Of a DNA stretch of 64,000 nt, positions 63,351-64,000 are shown piece after piece; within the stretch, counting starts at the first letter, position 1, and the number at the start of each line of letters is the position of its first letter. The notes beneath the pieces are model-generated. The model made no database searches, was not told the DNA's origin, and saw only the letters and a program-made list of their open reading frames with translations. The DNA is taken from assembly GCF_014641595.1 (NCBI RefSeq), contig NZ_BMIA01000006.1, positions 1-64,000 on the forward strand, in the 5' to 3' direction. The DNA is from Dyadobacter endophyticus (GTDB taxonomy: Bacteria > Bacteroidota > Bacteroidia > Cytophagales > Spirosomataceae). A program made the translations under genes and the position numbers.

Positions 63351-63373
63351 AGAGGCCGTCAGAAACGGCCTCT
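63351..63373 (-). terminator. Terminator after the right-edge T9SS gene
   Basis: AGAGGCCGT (63351-63359) and ACGGCCTCT (63365-63373) form a perfect 9-bp stem with a 5-nt loop. On the minus strand it is followed by TTTTAATT, an intrinsic terminator for the gene ending at 63455. Confidence 0.75.
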
Positions 63374-63454
63374 ACACGCAAACAATCAAGAAAATCAAAA
63401 GCCGGGCTGTCCGTAACCGGACAAAATCCGTTCAGGTTTGGACAGCCTCAGCCA

Positions 63455-64000
63455 CTACCTCAATACCAAAACCTTTTGCTGGATCACTCTGTCGTGCCCG
63501 GCCATGCGGACGACGTAAATGCCCGAGGCCGTATTTCCGAGCGGGATATTCACCGGCCCGCTTCTGCCCCCGATCTTTTCCATCAATATCACTTGTCCGC
63601 CCGCACTCACCACTTCGACGGTTTGAAAAGGCTCTTCTACAAGCAAGCTTAATTCATTGTTGCTGATCAGCGAGGGCCGCACAAAAAGTTCGCTCTGAGT
63701 CTCCCCGCCGCGGTTGACCGTGATCATTCCCGAGTACCTGAAACTTTCGTCGGTATCCGTCATTTTCAAGCGATAGTAAAGATTGCCGTTTTCCAATGTG
63801 GTGTGTGTAAATGAATACCGGTTTCCGGCCTGCGCATTCGCGCCTTCTACCGAGCCAATGCTTTCAAAGTTGCGCGCATCGGAGCTGTACTGAATATCGA
63901 ACGATTTAAAATCCTTCTCCATAGAAGTCTGCCATATCAACTTCACTCCTTCGGCACTGGGTGCTCCTGAAAAATCAACCAGCGTCACCGGCAACGGGTC
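63455..64000 (-). CDS. Partial T9SS-exported protein, C-terminal about 180 residues
   Basis: The gene enters from beyond the right edge, so its N-terminus and function are unseen. The visible part starts DPLPVTLVDFSGAPSAEGVKLIWQTS, a fibronectin-like linker (FDIQYSSDARNFESIGSV ... YYRLKMTD). It ends in a type A T9SS sorting domain (FVRPSLISNNELSLLVEEPFQTVEVV ... ASGIYVVRMAG ... QQKVLVLR). The TTG near 63994 is internal, because the open frame and the homology continue to the edge. The layout matches the tail of the gene at 22026. Confidence 0.85.
   Translation of the reverse strand, partial: DPLPVTLVDFSGAPSAEGVKLIWQTSMEKDFKSFDIQYSSDARNFESIGSVEGANAQAGNRYSFTHTTLENGNLYYRLKMTDTDESFRYSGMITVNRGGETQSELFVRPSLISNNELSLLVEEPFQTVEVVSAGGQVILMEKIGGRSGPVNIPLGNTASGIYVVRMAGHDRVIQQKVLVLR

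Overview
The window reads as chromosomal DNA of a Bacteroidota bacterium, most likely a Cytophagales member close to Dyadobacter or its relatives (inference; no database was searched). The evidence is a SusC/SusD pair, a sigma/FecR/TonB-receptor trio, several secreted proteins with type IX secretion (T9SS) sorting tails, Ig-like repeats of the CHU_C-associated kind, a 7TMR-DISM histidine kinase, and promoters of the Bacteroidota form TTG-N19/20-TAnnTTTG. Core genes have moderate GC. Two accessory stretches (about 2.7-5.0 kb and 26.6-28.3 kb) are visibly more AT-rich and full of broken genes.

Layout. 0-5.5 kb is a decayed integrative/mobilizable island against the 3' end of tRNA-His: an HTH remnant, a relaxase broken by an amber codon, MobC, a small lipoprotein, an IS3 orfA remnant, a YWKNG-repeat lipoprotein and the catalytic end of a tyrosine integrase. 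5.7-26.3 kb is mostly housekeeping or envelope genes: superoxide dismutase, tadA, a 1374-residue Ig-repeat T9SS protein, a GH3/beta-lactamase fusion, an ABC ATPase, an acyltransferase-like membrane protein, nuoM/nuoL without the rest of complex I, a serine hydrolase, a T9SS protein, asnS, a PAP2-like protein and an enoyl-CoA hydratase. 26.4-29.3 kb holds tRNA-Arg(ACG), a second scarred copy of its 3' half, gene debris, an ABM-domain protein and the wreck of a fructose-1,6-bisphosphatase gene. 29.3-37.2 kb carries pckA, dctA and the TonB receptor/FecR/ECF sigma trio. 37.3-39.8 kb is a small defence cassette (AbiEi/AbiEii) ending at a 22-nt copy of the tRNA-His 3' end. 40.4-50.5 kb is a carbohydrate-utilization locus: a Tat-exported DapA/NanA-type aldolase divergent from susC-susD-Gfo/Idh/MocA-DUF6807-alpha/alpha-barrel protein. 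50.6-55.7 kb has a ZU5-like lipoprotein, then a glycosyltransferase overlapping a histidine kinase and its LuxR-type regulator. 55.7-64 kb carries a SulP transporter, a small ORF, a beta-helix protein, an SGNH hydrolase, a MacB/FtsX-type permease and the end of another T9SS protein.

Links between genes. TadA makes inosine at A34 of tRNA-Arg(ACG), and both are in the window. DctA (C4-dicarboxylate uptake) beside PckA (oxaloacetate to PEP) fits growth on organic acids, although the fbp gene next to pckA is destroyed. The 40-50 kb locus has outer-membrane capture (SusCD), exported redox and aldolase enzymes and a barrel protein that probably act on one carbohydrate; the substrate cannot be read from sequence. 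The most unusual observations are the tRNA-His whose acceptor stem has two mismatches inside an att-like core that recurs inverted 34 kb away, the amber-interrupted relaxase, the fbp wreck fused to pckA, the isolated nuoLM pair, the 17-bp perfect operator-like repeat in front of abiE, and the composition of the SusCD locus.
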